A DNA stretch of 64,000 nucleotides from positions 21,359,194 through 21,423,193 of the forward strand of contig NC_087071.1 of assembly GCF_963678635.1 (NCBI RefSeq), read 5' to 3'. Below, one piece after another: positions 62,925-64,000 of this stretch. The notes below the pieces were generated by a model. The model was not told where the DNA came from. It was given only the letters and a program-made list of their open reading frames with translations, and did no database searches. Numbering within the stretch: position 1 is the stretch's first letter; every line of letters begins with the position of its first letter. Made by a program: the position numbers and the translations under genes. The DNA is from Symsagittifera roscoffensis (lineage: Eukaryota > Xenacoelomorpha > Acoela > Convolutidae).

Positions 62925-63314
62925 GTGATGTGCGAGAGGGTGTTAGGCCAAAGACCAAGTTGCAGGTAATATGTGATATGTGTGTTATGTTATGTTATGT
63001 TATGTGTTAGGTTATTAAGATCATGGGTAAGTAGGCGTTAGTGACCATGAACAACTAAATGACGATCTTGGGAATAGATCCAAAGTTTGGACTGTCCAAT
63101 CTTAGGTCGAATTACAAAATTTTAGAAACCAATTGATTTTAATAAATTTTAGGATAAATATCTTTTTATCTGAACTGTTTTAAGCAAATTTTAACGATAT
63201 ATGTTAAGGTGAAACTGACAAGTGTGACATTCGTGATTTCTTTTCTAGATCCTGATTGATCATTTAAATTACTCACTTTAGTCAAAGAATCGAATCAAAC
63301 TTGAAAAGAATAGA
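62925..63314 (+). other. Element 2 spacer with candidate intron and TTATG repeat
   Basis: Contains a short (TTATG)n run (about 62981-63006) and a candidate intron 62966-63248: donor CAG|GTAATA, acceptor TTTCTTTTCTAG, 283 bases. Splicing into this acceptor from here or further upstream would place the next ORF's ATG 67 bases downstream. A TGTGACATTCG at 63223 resembles the LTR start for 11 bases only. Confidence 0.45.
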
Positions 63315-64000
63315 ATGGACAACTTCAACCTGGATGAATTGATGGACCTGGCAGAGGCATATGTAGGACCGATGGTAGATGCGATCTATCGTCGGCTGAT
63401 CGAACGAGACTTCGCTCTGGAGGACCCAGAGGTGGTCATGTTGCTGACCGCCCTGATCAACATCTTGGGGCACGACAACCGTGGGGACCGCCCCACGGAA
63501 GTCCTGTTGATGGCAGCATATGGAGAAAGAGGAGTACTAGACCGCCCGAACATGAGAGTGATGAGGTGGAGAAACGGGGCTCTCTCAGGGAGTGACTTGG
63601 CGAATGAGCCTGGATTGGGAAGTTCTAGGACTTACCAACCAGGTGAGATGCCAATGCCCTCTAAGCCTAAACCTGGGCTGACGAGAATGCATCGGGAGAT
63701 GAACAGCGAGGCGACCTCGTCTGGTTCACCACTGAGAGCAGCTGTGCCACCAAAAAGGGCGAAAGTAACACAGAAGGTTCAGACGAACCAAACCATACAA
63801 GATCTGGACGAGATGAACGATCAGCTGAGAAGTACGAAGAAGGAGTTAGACGATATGACGAAGACCATGCTGGCGATGGAGGAAGACCGGGTTATGTGGA
63901 GAAAGTTGTTTGAAGACTGCAACAAAAAGCAGGGTCAAGAGATCGAACGCTTAAGGCAGGAATACAAAGAGCGATCGGAACAGGCGGCGTTGACAACGGC
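63315..64000 (+). CDS. Element 2 3' ORF with coiled coil, cut by window edge
   Basis: An ATG-initiated frame open for 228 codons to the end of the window. The N-terminal 70 residues look helical and acidic (Leu-Asp-Glu-Leu-Met-Asp-Leu-Ala-Glu). A basic, Pro/Ser-rich linker follows (Pro-Pro-Lys-Arg-Ala-Lys-Val could serve as a nuclear signal), and from about residue 160 a strongly charged heptad-like stretch reads as a coiled coil. There is no signal peptide, so it does not look like an envelope. Codon use matches the gag-pol of Element 2. Function unknown; position suggests a subgenomic, possibly spliced, product. Confidence 0.65.
   Translation, partial: MDNFNLDELMDLAEAYVGPMVDAIYRRLIERDFALEDPEVVMLLTALINILGHDNRGDRPTEVLLMAAYGERGVLDRPNMRVMRWRNGALSGSDLANEPGLGSSRTYQPGEMPMPSKPKPGLTRMHREMNSEATSSGSPLRAAVPPKRAKVTQKVQTNQTIQDLDEMNDQLRSTKKELDDMTKTMLAMEEDRVMWRKLFEDCNKKQGQEIERLRQEYKERSEQAALTT

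Larger units (their letters stand above)
51127..64000 (+). mobile_element. Element 2: Ty3/gypsy-type retrotransposon, right end outside
   Basis: Starts at a second TGTGACATTCGACC (51127), has a long structured leader, then gag-pol (53553-59843), an integrase frame in two pieces (59844-62361), a macro-like frame (62358-62924) and a further ORF (63315 onward). Domain order protease, RT, RNase H, integrase is Ty3/gypsy. The exact 5' LTR end and primer-binding site are not identifiable, because the 3' LTR lies beyond the window. It is not closely related to Element 1 (different Gag, two zinc knuckles, Tyr-Val-Asp-Asp in RT). Its coding part is much GC-richer than the host introns. Confidence 0.85.

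Noticed and set aside
63223-63233. TGTGACATTCG as the start of the 3' LTR of Element 2
   Set aside because: Only 11 bases match the LTR start; the sequence after it is unrelated, and a long ORF begins 92 bases on.
1-64000. CRISPR arrays, rRNA genes or bacterial operons
   Set aside because: No regularly spaced repeats with unique spacers and no rRNA-like sequence; the window is plainly eukaryotic.

Overview
The window reads as genomic DNA of an invertebrate animal. It is AT-rich, has spliceosomal introns with ordinary GT..AG ends, carries a 200-base assembly gap (29401-29600), and is dominated by repeats. I cannot name the phylum.

The host gene lies on the minus strand, from about 48844 down past the left edge. 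Eleven small exons encode a leucine-rich-repeat protein that I recognise as a PPP1R37 (LRRC68, protein phosphatase 1 regulatory subunit 37) homologue. All ten exon junctions agree in phase. The second exon carries an RVxF-type PP1-docking motif and the last one carries the family's Leu-Asp-Leu-Asp...Pro-Lys-Lys-Glu end of the LRR domain. About 1.7 kb of coding sequence is spread over more than 48 kb. The introns hold tRNA-like SINEs, several AT-rich interspersed families, tandem repeats, a hAT-type MITE with a perfect 8-bp target duplication, and one very large LTR retrotransposon.

Element 1 (7469-26379, minus strand) is a complete 18.9-kb Ty3/gypsy-type element in the intron between the exons at 27409-27554 and 6832-6957. 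It has two 410-bp LTRs that differ at three positions, a 4-bp target duplication (ATAC) and a tRNA-like primer-binding site. Its reading frames, 5' to 3', are: a basic ORF, an acidic ORF, Gag, Pol (protease, RT, RNase H, integrase), small hydrophobic ORFs, a Ser/Thr/Pro-rich ORF without a start codon, an Env-like secreted/membrane ORF, a second membrane ORF in the -1 frame, and two 3' ORFs. Several neighbouring frames are separated by exactly one in-frame stop, although the LTRs look young.

Element 2 (about 51127 to beyond 64000, plus strand) is a second, unrelated Ty3/gypsy-type element, divergent from the host gene. It has a 2,096-codon Gag-Pol frame, an integrase frame reached by a +1 shift and broken by one TAA, and a macro-domain-like frame joined to the end of pol by a canonical -1 slippery heptamer (A AAA AAA) immediately before the stop. 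A further ORF with a coiled coil runs off the right edge. Its long leader has about 15 copies of a 13-bp motif (ATCCGGAGGGGTC) and recurrent hairpins. Just upstream (49206-51126) are rearranged pieces of related LTRs, including two arms in inverted orientation.

Most promising for follow-up: the slippery site that joins a macro-like domain to pol; the repeated GGAGGGG motif and hairpins of the leader; and the multi-ORF Element 1 with its single-stop junctions.
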